Origin: Chrysoperla carnea
Taxonomy: Eukaryota; Arthropoda; Insecta; Neuroptera; Chrysopidae
NCBI RefSeq assembly: GCF_905475395.1
Contig: NC_058338.1
Span: forward strand, 2,977,001-3,041,000
Length of the DNA: 64,000 bases
Reading direction: 5' to 3'
The notes under the pieces are model-generated. The model was not told where the DNA came from. It made no database searches and saw only the letters and a program-made list of their open reading frames with translations. The position numbers and the translations under genes are program-made. Every line of letters begins with the position of its first letter. Position 1 is the stretch's first letter. Positions 1-27,214 of this stretch are shown in pieces.

Positions 1-214
1 TTGTCAATTCTTAAAAATCATCTATCATTTTTTTTTTAAATTAAATCGATATGGGATCAATTCAGTTTTTCGGATACCAATAGATGAATAAAACAAACCT
101 TAGCGAATAAGTATTTTTTGTGGTGGGGACAACTGAATCGATCGAAGCGATCTCTGTGGTAAAATTTTCTCTAAATCATGTTGTCGTTGAAAATAAACAC
201 ATTTATTATCATAA

Positions 215-610
215 ATTGAAATAGAACTTGCTCGACCCGTTCGGAATTGCTCCCCGTGACCACCGATACCCGTGACCATCTTGTATGCATGGCTTAAAAC
301 AACAAAACATTTTGTAGAAAAGTGGTTACAAAAATCAAATTTTTGCTTGAATTAGTATTAGAAGAACATGGTTTAAAAAATAGTTTATTTAAAAATACTT
401 TAATAGTTTTGAAACATGTTTGCCTGATACACTTATTATTTAAACTTGTCTAGACTGTTTTTTCTCCTAGGCGGTACATTTTTAGACCGTGTGTTTATTT
501 TTCACCAGAAGCCAGCATGATAAGCTTGAAAATGAGAGGCAAATCATGGAATTGGAGAAATGAATAAGAAAGATAAGGTATGGACAGAAAAAAACATGCT
601 GGAAAAATAG
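215..610 (-). repeat. Dispersed repeat family A, copy 1
   Basis: The reverse complement of this segment matches 4560-4985 along most of its length. Shared blocks include the ACGGTCTAAAAATGTA stretch, an AGGCAAACATGTT stretch and a terminal block around ACGGGTCGA. Shorter copies occur at 12600-12960, 13195-13350 and 52235-52355. No coding capacity was seen, so it is probably a non-autonomous mobile element; class unknown. Confidence 0.7.
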
Positions 611-2439
611 CTTTATAAAAGTATTTACTAAAATTTTATTTAAAAAAAACTATTTGCTGCGACTTTATCGGTTAACCACAACTTTATTCTCAAATAATTT
701 TGATATTTATTTAAAATTTTTATACTTTCTTTCTAAATCATATGTTTCATTAAATACTACTCTCTTTCAGAAATAAAATTGAACTTTTTTTAATTTGTAT
801 CCCTAGAAATTTTTACGTTAATTTCCGACTAATAAGGAACGAAACATTTTATTTTATTTTTTACTAAATCGCAGCTTTATTATTTATATGAATCAGTTAA
901 ATCGTTCATTGCTTCTGAGACATTCTGTAAAAACAGAAATTACTTTTTTTTTTTAATAAAAATTGTATGTATAAACTATTAAAAATATTGTATTAATGGC
1001 ATATAAAACAGTCTTATTTTATTTTATTTATTTATATATTTATTTATTTTGGAGAAATTTTTAATTTTCACATATGTACCTACTTAGAAACAAATACCTA
1101 CATACAGGATGTACCACTAAATATATATATATGTTAATTTGCAAACAAAACAATAGGGTGACATCCTGTAATATAATAAAATTATATAAATGTATATTAT
1201 TGATGAAACTTGTATTTTTCTTAATGGCTGGATTGTAATAAATTCGAAAAAAAATTGTATCTTTAAAAAAATAAATAATATTTTGTAAATATTTCAAAAG
1301 TTCTAAAAAAATAAAAATCAAAGTTTTTGAAAAGTCAATGTTGAATTTTTTTTTGTATTATTTGATTTACCGAAACTTTCCATACCTCCTAAAAAGCTGA
1401 TCATTCCTGCAGATGATAAAAATGAGTAAAAAAATAAATGTCTCGATCAAAATATTGAAAATTTCATAATTTTCTTTTATCATCTATCGATATTTCGATA
1501 ACTAGGACAGATATCGAAAAATTTTATTCAAATTTTTTATCTACATTCATGAAGTTATAATAAAATTCATCATCAAAGTTGAAAATAAGATAAAAATAAT
1601 TTCAATCCTAAATCCATTCTGCTCGTACATTCCTTATATTAAAGAAACCCGAAGAACCAGGTCCAATCTAATATCAGAACATGATGTTCCCCATTAAATT
1701 CTGCAACATTTATTTAAGTTATTTTTTCATTGATTAGCTACAAAAAAACAAGATATTAAGGTGTATAGATTAAAATGACGCATCCTGTATATAAAAGAAA
1801 AACACCTGCGTTGGAGGCATCAGTTTTTTTTATTGTAAGAATGTATATCAATTTCATTTATCCCGGAAAATAAAAAGGAATTATACAATAAAGAAGACGA
1901 GTAACAGCTAGTGTCTTATAGAATATTATTATTAAATGAATATTAAAAAAATATATATTTAATATGATGATACTACGAATAGAAAATATGATTCCATTAT
2001 TCTAAAATATAAACAAATTTAATAATAAAAATTTATTCTCATTGTAAATACTTTTGTTTTTCATAGAAAATAGATGTCCTGGGGATTTTAAAAATGTCTA
2101 AGATCTTACTACTTACAAAAATAATCAACTTTTTGATAGAAGAATATTGTTTTTACTACGAAAATCGAAAAAAAGACGTATGAAAGCTGTTGGCAAGTTT
2201 ATCGCGCGTTAGCTTTTTTGGTATCACGTGATCAATTTGCTATGAATTAGCTACAGATATAATAATCGTAACCTAAGAAACTAAACCTTTTTTTAATCGT
2301 AAAAACGACACCAAATAATAATCAAACCTGTACAATATTAACTATTCATGAAGTGATTCGAATCTTTGGTTACTTCTTATAACTGTTCATAGATGGCTTC
2401 TTTTTGTATAGCCTAATTTGCAATCTCACACATAAACAG

Positions 2440-2830
2440 TGATGTATACGAAAAAATGTTTCAAACAAAAGTTGTTTATTTTTTTATAAAGAACATTTTT
2501 TATACATAAACTTTTGTTCTATCTCTAACGGTTTACAAGATGGGTCCTACGGAAACAAGATCGAATTGACCTATGTTGCTCATTTAAGATCTCGACCTCA
2601 CTTTTTATGTCCTGAGCACACTATGGAATTTTCAGCTTGATATTCTTTTTCGTTTCTGAGTTCCCGTGTACACAGACGGATAGACGGACAGACGGACAGA
2701 CGGACAGACCACCGGAAATCGACTAATTAGGTAATTTTATGAAAAACTATAACAAAATTTTATTCGTTGCACCAGTATTTTAAAGCGTAACAAACTTGGG
2801 ACTAAACTTAGTAAAAAAACGCTAAAATTC
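2440..2830 (+). repeat. Dispersed repeat family B with GACGGACA microsatellite, copy 1
   Basis: This shares an almost continuous match with 19690-20100 and 6125-6440. Landmarks are ACGAAAAAATGTTTC, GGTTTACAAGATGGGTCC, a run of GACGGACA units (2670-2708), the block GGACTAATTAGG (GACTAATTAGG here) and a closing AGCGTAACAAACTTGG. It is likely a non-autonomous transposable element with an internal microsatellite. Confidence 0.75.
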
Positions 2831-3414
2831 ATAGAATTTTTACATTTATACGACAAAATTTTTTGCTTCTAGATAGCATGGATTATGTTTTATTTCATAC
2901 AGTTCCTGGAGTATTATAGACAAATTATATACCTAAAGTTTAAAGTTTTTTTTTTGGCATCTAAAGGTCATATCCACCACCACAGCTTCTTCTTAGTATC
3001 ATTGTTTATTTATCAACAATAAATTATATGTTCTATTACATATTCAATCAAGTTTTCGGTAATGATTCTTGTTAGAACAGAAATACCTTGTAAGATTGTA
3101 AAGTTTCTATTACCTATTCTCTCTATGTATATATAGTTTTCTTTCGTCATCCCACAGGATTATGTGTCCCGTTAGGAAATTAAAATTAATATATATATAT
3201 ATACGTAAACGTCTCAGTATCTACTAAATCTTGGAACTGTTATAATTTATGCGCTTAAAGTACAATATAATGTATTTTCTATTGAATTTTTCGTCTGCTT
3301 TGTTGTACACAATAAATTTTTTTAAAGTTTATAAATTTTTTATTAAATTATCTTGTAAATAACAATTGTAAAGTACTTAGACGATTTTTTAGCCAATTAA
3401 ATTATTATCAACTA

Positions 3415-3821
3415 TAGTCAAACCTGGGTAAATGAGAACTGGATAAGTGAGAAAACTCTATAAGTGAGAGTAATAGCCAGGACCCGTCATTTAAAGCTCC
3501 CGAAACCTCTATTACCGAGAAACAAAAACCTCTGTAAGAGAGAGTTGTTTTTCCCTCATGGACCTCTGTAAGTGAGACTGCTACTTATCTATACCTCTAT
3601 AAGCGACAGTCGAGCTTTATTTATTTATATTATTTAGGAGGAACTATAGCTACAATTTACTACATTCGTACTTACTGTGACTTGTTATTGCTGCGTACCT
3701 CTATAAGAGAGAAACGCTACCCATGTACCTGCATTAGCGAGAAACTCGGGTTAGTGAGAAGCCTCTATAAGCGAGAATGAGATTGTTCTCCCTTGAACAC
3801 TCGCTTATCCAGGTTTGACTG
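3415..3821. mobile_element. TA-flanked inverted-repeat element (pogo/Tc1-like MITE)
   Basis: The left end reads TAGTCAAACCTGG and the right end CCAGGTTTGACTG, each flanked by TA (3413-3414 and 3822-3823). The inside contains about seven degenerate copies of a CCTCTRTAAGNGAGA motif in both halves. There is no open reading frame, so it is non-autonomous. The TA duplication and CAGTCAAA-type ends fit Tc1/mariner-pogo type MITEs. Confidence 0.75.
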
Positions 3822-3989
3822 TATTTAAATCTATTTGTAAATACTCACGTAGGTAGGGCGACCTAAAAGAATATTCAGAGGTGGCTCAAAAAATTTGAAC
3901 AGTAAGACGGATTTAAATGCGGTTTTAGGCATTTGATTCGCTAGAAATTAAAAATATGCAATTTGCATAAATAATATGCATTTTAACTT

Positions 3990-4240
3990 CATTTGAAATT
4001 AATCGAAAATGATTCCAAACTTGTTACTCGGAGGTTTTTGGGAAATTTTCCTGAAGTTCTCGGAAAATGCGTCATATAATCGGTCCAAGCTCTCGTTACT
4101 TGGGGAATTTTTGGCGTTGCTGAACACGAATATCGTGATAGAATCGGAATCCAAGTACCTGCGGTCCAGAATAACCGAGTTATCCTGGGAACCAACCTCG
4201 GAGATCAATTCTGTCGCGATGAGACTCCCCAAAAACTGTT
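3990..4240. other. Locally GC-richer block, unidentified
   Basis: About 250 bp is less AT-rich than its surroundings and is open in overlapping frames on both strands (101 codons on +, 77 on -). I do not recognise either translation. No splice-linked exon was found. It could be a relic of a transposon or a gene fragment. Confidence 0.3.
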
Positions 4241-4559
4241 TGATTCACAAATTTTCTAAAACAATTTACAATAATATAATTAAATATACAATATATTTAG
4301 AGACATACTTATAAAGTAATTAAATGCGTACAAAATAATTGAGAACATGTTTAATCTATTTTCATGGCCATTTATTATAAAAACTAGGAAATGTTACCCA
4401 GTTTATTATGCACTTTTTATATAGGTATATTATTGGTTACCTGCATTTGTAAATGTAATCCCATCTAATTAAATAAAAGTATTAAAACCAAAAAGTCAAT
4501 TTGTTATATCGAGTGAACTATACCAAAAAGTTAATTCTTATATATTATTACTATATAGC

Positions 4560-4985
4560 AAGTTTATTTCTGTCCTGTCCTTACCTTTCTTATTGTTTTA
4601 TCAAATTCCATGATTCACCTCTCATTTCAAGCTTATAATGTCTCTGTGTGACGAAAAATATACTCACGGTCTAAAAATGTATCGCTTAGGAAAAACACGC
4701 TAGACAAATAATAATTTGGACGAAAAAATATCATAAATTTAAATAATAAGTTTATTAGGCAAACATGTTAGTTTTTATAGATGTTCTCCTAATACAGAGG
4801 ACATCCTGAAGCCGGAACAACAGATTTTTCACAACTATTAAGCTATTTTTTTATACAAATATTTTTTAAACCTGTTCTCTTTATACTAATTGAAACAATT
4901 AAATTGTTGTTTGTAGCCACGGGTACAGTGTGGCCTCGGGTACCGGTTTCGCACGGGTCGAACTAGTACAACATTAGTTGCATAA
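4560..4985 (+). repeat. Dispersed repeat family A, copy 2
   Basis: This is the most complete + strand copy of family A. It runs from a TGTCCTGTCCTTACC block through GGTCTAAAAATGTATCGC to a GC-rich end around ACGGGTCGAAC. It is an inverted partner of 215-610, about 4 kb away. Confidence 0.7.
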
Positions 4986-5419
4986 TGTTTCGAACTTTTT
5001 TTAAGTTACCCACCCTATAAAATGCATAATATAATAGTTTTGTAATACTTTCAATCGATTGATTAACTTTCGAAAGACTTCTTTGATTCCTAACAAAAAG
5101 TTTCAAAGTCATTTTCACTTGTGTTACGGTTTCGAATAGATGTGCAAGAACTTAACGTTATCACTTATTTGTATTATTACTTAAAAGTGATAACGATTTT
5201 GAAAAAAACTGCTCAAATTGTATTTTGATATTATTATTCAAAATATAATTGAGAAAAAATACTCCAAAATTTAACGAAACCGTAACACAAGTTTGTTTAA
5301 TTTGGGGGCCGAAACAAACTTGCAGTTTTGATGCAATCGGTATGCATCAAGCGATTAATTAATTCTAAGTGTATGGTCGAGTAAATAATTGAAAAAAAGG
5401 AAACTAAATAGGCCACAAA

Positions 5420-11877
<6,458 letters not shown>

Positions 11878-11989
11878 AATCAGAAAATTGGAAAAAAAGG
11901 AAAATGAAATTTTATCAAAATCAATTTACGATTAAATCGTAATATTGATGAGTAAAATTTTTGCCATAGTACAGTCAAATTTGTAACAG

Positions 11990-11995
11990 AATAAA
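11990..11995 (+). terminator. Polyadenylation signal AATAAA for Trpgamma
   Basis: A canonical AATAAA lies 113 bp after the stop codon, the first after the coding region. The assignment rests on position and motif only. Confidence 0.5.
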
Positions 11996-12044
11996 GAAAA
12001 ATGAAAACCTTGCTCATTTTTTGCTAATCTTAAAAAATTCATAA

Positions 12045-12129
12045 ATAGGCAACTTGTAGAACATTTATGTTATAATGTATAATACATTTATGTTGACAAA
12101 CTCACATGTACGCAATACAAGTTGCCTAT
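12045..12129. repeat. Palindromic repeat family D, copy 1
   Basis: Ends ATAGGCAACTTGTA and TACAAGTTGCCTAT form a perfect 14-bp inverted repeat around an AT-rich loop. The same palindrome recurs at 46732-46803 and 50962-51037. It probably belongs to a larger MITE. Confidence 0.75.
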
Positions 12130-12599
12130 TTCTTAAATAAATTGACGCAACTAGCTCATAATTAAGAAACACATTTCATAAAGTTTTAGCAAAAATTGAT
12201 CGGTTTATTTCGTTAATTAGCCGATTTTTTACTGTACTATAATATTAGTGACAACTGAAGTAATGATGGATGATTTTAAACATAAACAAAAAAATGTGAA
12301 ATGTTTTATTTATTTTTAATAAATATTAATAAAATAATCTAATTGTTTAAAATTTTCATTGAGTGGTTTCTTTTTATAAACCTACCAAAAATTCATCCCC
12401 TCTTCAAAGTGATTAAAATATAAAGGAGATTTGGGCACTTGCAACATTTTTCACATTAGAAAAATTTCGATTTTCCAAAAATTAATCTAGAAATTGTCAA
12501 AATTAATAAAAGCAGTAATTAATAAAGCCTTATCTTGTTAATGATTTGAATCGAAAATCTTCTGAAGATTTTTCTAATTAGAATTTTATATTATTTCCC

Positions 12600-12960
12600 C
12601 AGCATGTTTTTGTCTGTCCATGCCATAATTTCTTTATTTCTTTCTCAAATTCCATATTTACCCCTCGTTTTCAAACTTATCCTGCTGGTTTATGGAGAAA
12701 AATAGTCTGACGATCTAAAAATGTACCGCTTAGAAAAAAAACAAGCCAGCCAAATAAGATTTTTAACGAAAAAATACCATAAATTTAAATAAAAATTGTA
12801 TTAGGCAAATAAAATTCGAATGTAACAGATTTTATAGATGTTCTCCTAAAATGGAAGAAATCATTAAGAAGTTACAACAGATTTATTTTTCTAAAGCCAA
12901 GTTTCAAATTAACTAATTTAAAAGATATTTAGAAACAATTGCTTCCTCACAGTTAATTAA
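12600..12960 (+). repeat. Repeat family A, partial copy 3
   Basis: This matches 4560-4870, with TGTCTGTCCATG, GATCTAAAAATGTACCGC and TTAGGCAAATAAAA variants. The GC-rich end block is missing. Confidence 0.6.
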
Positions 12961-13194
12961 ATCTTTTCTAATCAGTCAGTTTCAGAAATAGAAAAATTTG
13001 TCATTTTACCCTATATTAGTAGAATAGAATAGATAAGTATTATGTATAAAAATAAACCACTGGTTTGAAATACTCCAATAACCTTCATATTACAGTATTT
13101 TTGAAGAAATCCCTCCAGAAATTTACTATTTAGACGGCTCAAATGATATTGATTTCAGCAAAAAGTTTATCTGATATATTATTACTCTAGCAAT

Positions 13195-13350
13195 TTTGTT
13201 TCTGTCTTACCCTTATCTTGATTATTCCTTTATCAAATTCTATTATTCATCTCTCATTTTCAAGCTTATTATGTCTAGGTTTGACGAAAAATATACTCAC
13301 GGTCTAAATATGTACCGCTTTGGAAAAAACACGCTAGACAAATTTGAACA
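13195..13350 (+). repeat. Repeat family A, partial copy 4
   Basis: This matches the left half of the 4560-4985 copy, including TTCTGTCTTACCCTTATC and CACGGTCTAAATATGTACC. It is truncated on the right. Confidence 0.6.
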
Positions 13351-14341
13351 AAAAAATCTTTTTCAAAGATATGATGGCATGGAAAGTCGAAAAATTTAAG
13401 TTAGTAATTAAATGAGAAATTTTTCCGGTTTCAAACTTTTGATTTCGGCTGTACCACTGAATCGAATTTGAAGTTTAGATACTCTTTCGATGCAGAATTT
13501 AATCTTCTTTATTATTGAATAGTATGCCATTTTCCGCCAAAAGCCATGCACACCATCTGGAATTGCGGATTACACTCATTTAGGACCAAATGAAAGTATT
13601 AAAACAGCTAACCAAATGAAAGTATTATTTCCAGCTTGCTGGAAATTTATTCTTCGAAACAAATTAATTTGATTGGCTGAAATTGAATATAAATTTTCCA
13701 AACAAATCACTACTAAACATACCATTGGTTTTAATAATTTTTTTCAGTAATTTCCACCGTTGAAATCCACAAATTTACTATAGCAAAGAATATTCAAACT
13801 TGTCCTATTATACGAAAACTTATTTTGTTAAAAATTATCTTTAAAATAAGGAACAGATTACAAAAATTTTTTGTTTAAAGCCAATATTTTTTTTATTGTT
13901 TTGAAGTATCTATATGAAGGTAAAATATTTTAAAACTGGATTTTCTTTTTAATAACATGTTATTAATGAAAAATCGTGTATACGATGGTATGTTATGTGT
14001 TTTATTGGAAAATTGTGATTACATAAGATGATCGGTAAGAATATACAGGGCTTACTTTCACAAAAACGAACTAGTTCAGATGATACTAAATCGAAAAGTA
14101 TTGTTTTCGTAAGCAGATATAATTCTCGAGGAAAGCCAATGAAAATTAAAGTTAACAGGAACACAGATGCTAAGCATTCAGACATTACACCTAAGTTTTC
14201 AAGTACTATAGCATCTATAATTTCCTAGTTTCTGAAGAATCTTCATGTTTTAATGTTCCTTGAAAAGTTTTTTAATATATGCAATCCTTATTACACAAAT
14301 GTCTTACAAATAGACTAAAAATATAAAATTGAAAAAAATAA

Positions 14342-14830
14342 TCACTACATAGTATAAAACAAAGTCGCTTTTTCTGTCCCTATGTCCCTATGTCCCTTTG
14401 TACGCTTAAATCTTTGAAGCTACGCAACGGATTTTGATGCGGTTTTTTTTAATAGATAGAGTGATTCAAGAGGAAGGATTTTATGTATAATACATCCATA
14501 TTATAGTAGAGTAAGGGGTTGAAATAGAGGTTGAAAGGGATATGCTTCAAAAACTAAAAAAGTTGTGCATCGATTAAGCTCAAATATTGACACGATATAC
14601 AACCAGCTTCAAAGATCTATTGTTTTTATCTACTTTTAACCTTCGGAGGGTAGAAAGGTGTAGCGAGAAAGTGGGGAGGAATTATCGAATATTTACAAAT
14701 ATACCTAAGTGGGGTATCAAATAAAAGAGCATGACGTGTGCATTACAAAACTGTTATCCCACGCAAGGAAATGTGGAGGGAGGGGTGCAAGTGGGGATGT
14801 TGCCCAGCAAAGCGGGTAGTTCGCAGCTAG
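14342..14830 (+). mobile_element. Helitron-like non-autonomous element
   Basis: It begins with TC after an A and ends with CTAG before a T (14827-14830), the host-site pattern of Helitrons. It has a GC-rich subterminal GCAAAGCGGGTAG stretch and the block ACGCAACGGATTTTGATGC inside. No coding region is present, and no target duplication is seen, as expected for Helitrons. Confidence 0.6.
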
Positions 14831-15635
14831 TTATTTATAAAGAAACCTATTATTTATAGAAGTTTTGGGTACACCCATGCCAATTTTTAGCTTTAAGCCA
14901 GTAGAATACAAATATACGCAGGGAAAAAAAAGTAAAAAGTTAACGATTTTCTACAATTTTTTTGCAATTTACTCGAAAACTATAAAAAAAAATTGAAAAA
15001 ACCAGCAAAAACAAAGAAAATTTTACATTGATGTAGTTCATCGGAATCTAAAAAGTACAAGTTTTCAAATGAGCTATTGAAGTTCGAATTTCGATGATTT
15101 TTCGCAAAGATACAGTTTGAAATTTAGGTAAAATTTTGTTTCTTTAATATATTTGAGCAGTTATAAAATACATCAAAATTTTGAATAATGTATATTATTG
15201 GGTCCAATTTTTTGACGATTCCTATTAAAATTTTCAGCACGTCTTCTGAAAATTCATTAATTATACCCTGTATATGAGCTATATGGTAATACATTTGACC
15301 TGTCCATGTCCGAATAAACTCTTGTCATAATATAGGAATATAGGTATCTAATTCTGGTAATTGGATTACGCGAGGGTATTGGTTGGATTGGATATGATAT
15401 ACTTACTTATACAAATTATAATGATTAAATTACTTTTCATGAAAATACACTTTTATATCCAATTCCTATCTAGCTTTTTATTATATTAATCACTTTTATT
15501 AAATACCTAAACATATCGTTCTATTTTTGTCCAATTTATCTAACTTACATGTACGACAACTTTTAATTCGAAACAAAAAAATATCGAAAATTAACAAAAC
15601 GAAATTCCAAAAAATAAAATTTAATTTAATAAAAA

Positions 15636-24843
<9,208 letters not shown>

Positions 24844-24978
24844 TCGATAGAGAGCCGTAGAAATACAATTGTAGGAGTAATTTTACAAGTAACTTATTAA
24901 AAATAGTATTATTATTATGACAAACGTTTTATTTATAAAAAAAAAAAAAAAAAAACCTTTAAAAATCTTATAATCAAA

Positions 24979-26330
24979 TCCCTATTTAATATAAATGTGA
25001 AAGTACGGTTGTTTGTTTGTAACGCTTTCACGCAAAATTACGAAATGGATTTTAATAAAACTTTACAATAGCTCATACATCAAAAAACACATACCTGATT
25101 TATAAAAGGTAGGTTAAATTTGACCGTAAATTTCGGGGTTCAAAAAATCGATTATTTTCATAATACACCCAAATGTTATCCGATTTGAATGAAATTTTTT
25201 TTGGAACCCACTAATTTCGGGATAAAACTTTTTATTTTTGGTATTATTTTTAACCTATCTCACACCGTTGTGCGAAATATCAGTACTAGGGCTCCACTAT
25301 CTTCAAAACTTTTATAGGTAGGTTAGTTTTGTCCACAAATTTGAAAAGTATGACCCAAATTTAGTATAATTCCATACTTGGTTGATTAAAATTGGATATA
25401 ATTTGGATGTGATAGAGCAAAATTCAAATTTTTAGATTTTGATGACGTCATAAAGTTTAAAAAATTAATAATTTTCATAATAAATCCAAATGTTATCCGA
25501 TTTGAATGAAATTTTTTTTGAACCCCACTAATTTCGGGTTAAACTTTTCATTTTTGATATTATTTTTAACCTATCTCACACCTTTGTGCGAAATATCGGT
25601 ACTAGGACTCCACTATCTTAAAAACTTTTATAGGTAGGTTAGTTTTGTCCACAAATTTGAAAAGTATGACCCAAATTTAGTATAATTCCATACTTGTTTG
25701 ATTAAAATTGGATATAATTTGGATGTGATAGAGCAAAATTCAATTTTTTGGATTTTGATGACGTCAGAAAGTTCAAAAAATTGATAATTTTCATAATACA
25801 CTCAAATGTTATCCGATTTGAATGAAATTTTTTTTGGAACCCACTAATTTCGGGATAAACTTTTCATTTTTGATATTATTTTCAACCTATCTCACACCTT
25901 TGTGCGAAATATCGGTACTAGGGCCCCACTATCTTCAAAACTTTTATAGGTAGGTTAGTTTTGTCCACAAATTTGAAAAGTATGACCCAAATTTAGTATA
26001 ATTCCATACTTGGTTGATAAAAATTGCATATAATTTGGATGTGATAGAGCAAAATTCAATTTTTTGGATTTTGATGACGTCATAAAGTTCAAAAAATCGA
26101 TTATTTTCATAATACACACAAATGTTATCCGATTTGAATGAAATTTTTTTTGAACCCCACTAATTTTGGGATAAACTTTTCATTTTTGATGTTATTTTTT
26201 ATCTAACTCACACCTTTGTGCGAAATATCGGTACCAGAGCCCCACTTTCTTCAGAACTTTTATAGGTAGATTAAATATGATCACAAAATTGAAAAATATA
26301 GCCCAAATTTAGTAAAAAGTGGTTTTTGTA
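24979..26330 (+). mobile_element. Helitron-like 5' end leading into a tandem array
   Basis: TCCCTATTTAATATAAATGTG at the start (within 24979-25000) resembles the 5' end of the element at 21161, including the GTTTGTTTG run. No matching CTAG 3' end was found, so the element may be truncated or may contain the array. Confidence 0.4.
25130..26330 (+). repeat. Tandem array, about 3.8 copies of a 316-bp unit
   Basis: The marker AAATGTTATCCGATTTGAAT begins at 25171, 25488, 25804 and 26120, giving spacings of 317, 316 and 316. Within each unit GATGACGTCA, CACCTTTGTGCGAAATATC and ATAGGTAGGTTAGTTTTGTC recur with little divergence; the fourth copy is more diverged towards its end. It is a short satellite-like array. 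Confidence 0.9.
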
Positions 26331-27214
26331 GGTCAAAATTTTTCCTCAATGAATCAATTAGGCTTACAAATATTGCCTAACATATTCATTAACTATTTTA
26401 TACCTAATAATTATTAGTAGTTAAAAAGTCTGAATATCCTTCGTATAGGTTGCTCAGGAAAAGTAAGACAAAAACCTATTTGTGATTAAAGGCGATCAAG
26501 TATATTAGTTACGATGTATTCTGGTTATTTAAAAATGTGCTTTTTTTTATTAATATATCCATCTACCTTCTGATTTAACAACGATAGCTCGAGCAGAAGA
26601 ACTCCCCCGAACAACCATCGCGATTTTAAAGAACTAAAAAAAGGTCTTTCTTGCAATAGATTTTTATTACCAGGAGCGCTAATTTTTGAAACTGCCTACG
26701 GGTGCAAAATTTCTTAGTCAAACTGGCTTAACTTATTTACTTTTTACTACGTTTTCCCATCTCTAGATTTATCTAGATTTCTAATGAATTTTTTATTGAC
26801 CACACTATACATTTTGATATAATTCTATAGAATGGATATTAAGTATTGAAGTTAAAAACATTATTTACCATTAGTAGAACAAAGATACCAACATCATATC
26901 CTATCTTTTATTATCTATATGAAACAAACATAGACAGCCATATACATTTAACATGCGTAAAAGAAAGATATAAATATAATATTGATAATACAGAAATATA
27001 AGTAGAGGTAGTTAAATAAATTTATATCAATATGGAGTACCAGCTGTTCTGTCAAAATCATCAAAGTCATCATTATTAAAAGAGAATATAAATAATAAAA
27101 GAATAATAAATAAATAAATATTATTAAAAATTATATTGAAATAATATAAATACAAATAAAATAAGAAACTTTAAAAATAAATTGTGTGATTCTTGTAGCC
27201 ATGAATCTATTAAA

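Larger units (their letters stand above)
1..5419. other. Intergenic region upstream of the TRP-gamma gene
   Basis: No exon, tRNA or rRNA was recognised here. It holds two copies of dispersed repeat A in opposite orientation (about 215-610 and 4560-4985), one copy of repeat B with its GACGGACA microsatellite (about 2440-2830), and a TA-flanked inverted-repeat element (3415-3821). The rest is AT-rich with homopolymer runs. The promoter of the downstream channel gene must lie near its right end, but I could not point to a core element. Confidence 0.7.
11878..15635. other. Spacer between Trpgamma and trp
   Basis: This holds the Trpgamma 3' UTR, a palindromic hairpin element (12045-12129), two partial copies of family A (12600-12960, 13195-13350) and a Helitron-like element (14342-14830). 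A 67-codon frame at 14028-14228 is not recognisable. The last few hundred bases before 15636 should contain the trp promoter; I see no distinctive motif. Confidence 0.65.
24844..27214. other. Spacer between trp and sol
   Basis: The trp 3' end is followed by an uninterrupted A run (about 24938-24956) with no canonical AATAAA before it. Then comes a Helitron-like 5' end (from about 24979) and the 316-bp tandem array (25130-26330). From 26330 to the sol start the DNA is AT-rich and I recognise nothing in it. Confidence 0.65.

Noticed and set aside
3999-4314. Overlapping open frames on both strands
   Set aside because: Both translations look plausible but cannot both be coding, and neither is recognised. 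Listed only as an unidentified block.
14028-14228. 66-codon open frame between the two TRP genes
   Set aside because: Not recognisable, no splice partner, surrounded by repeats; length is compatible with chance.
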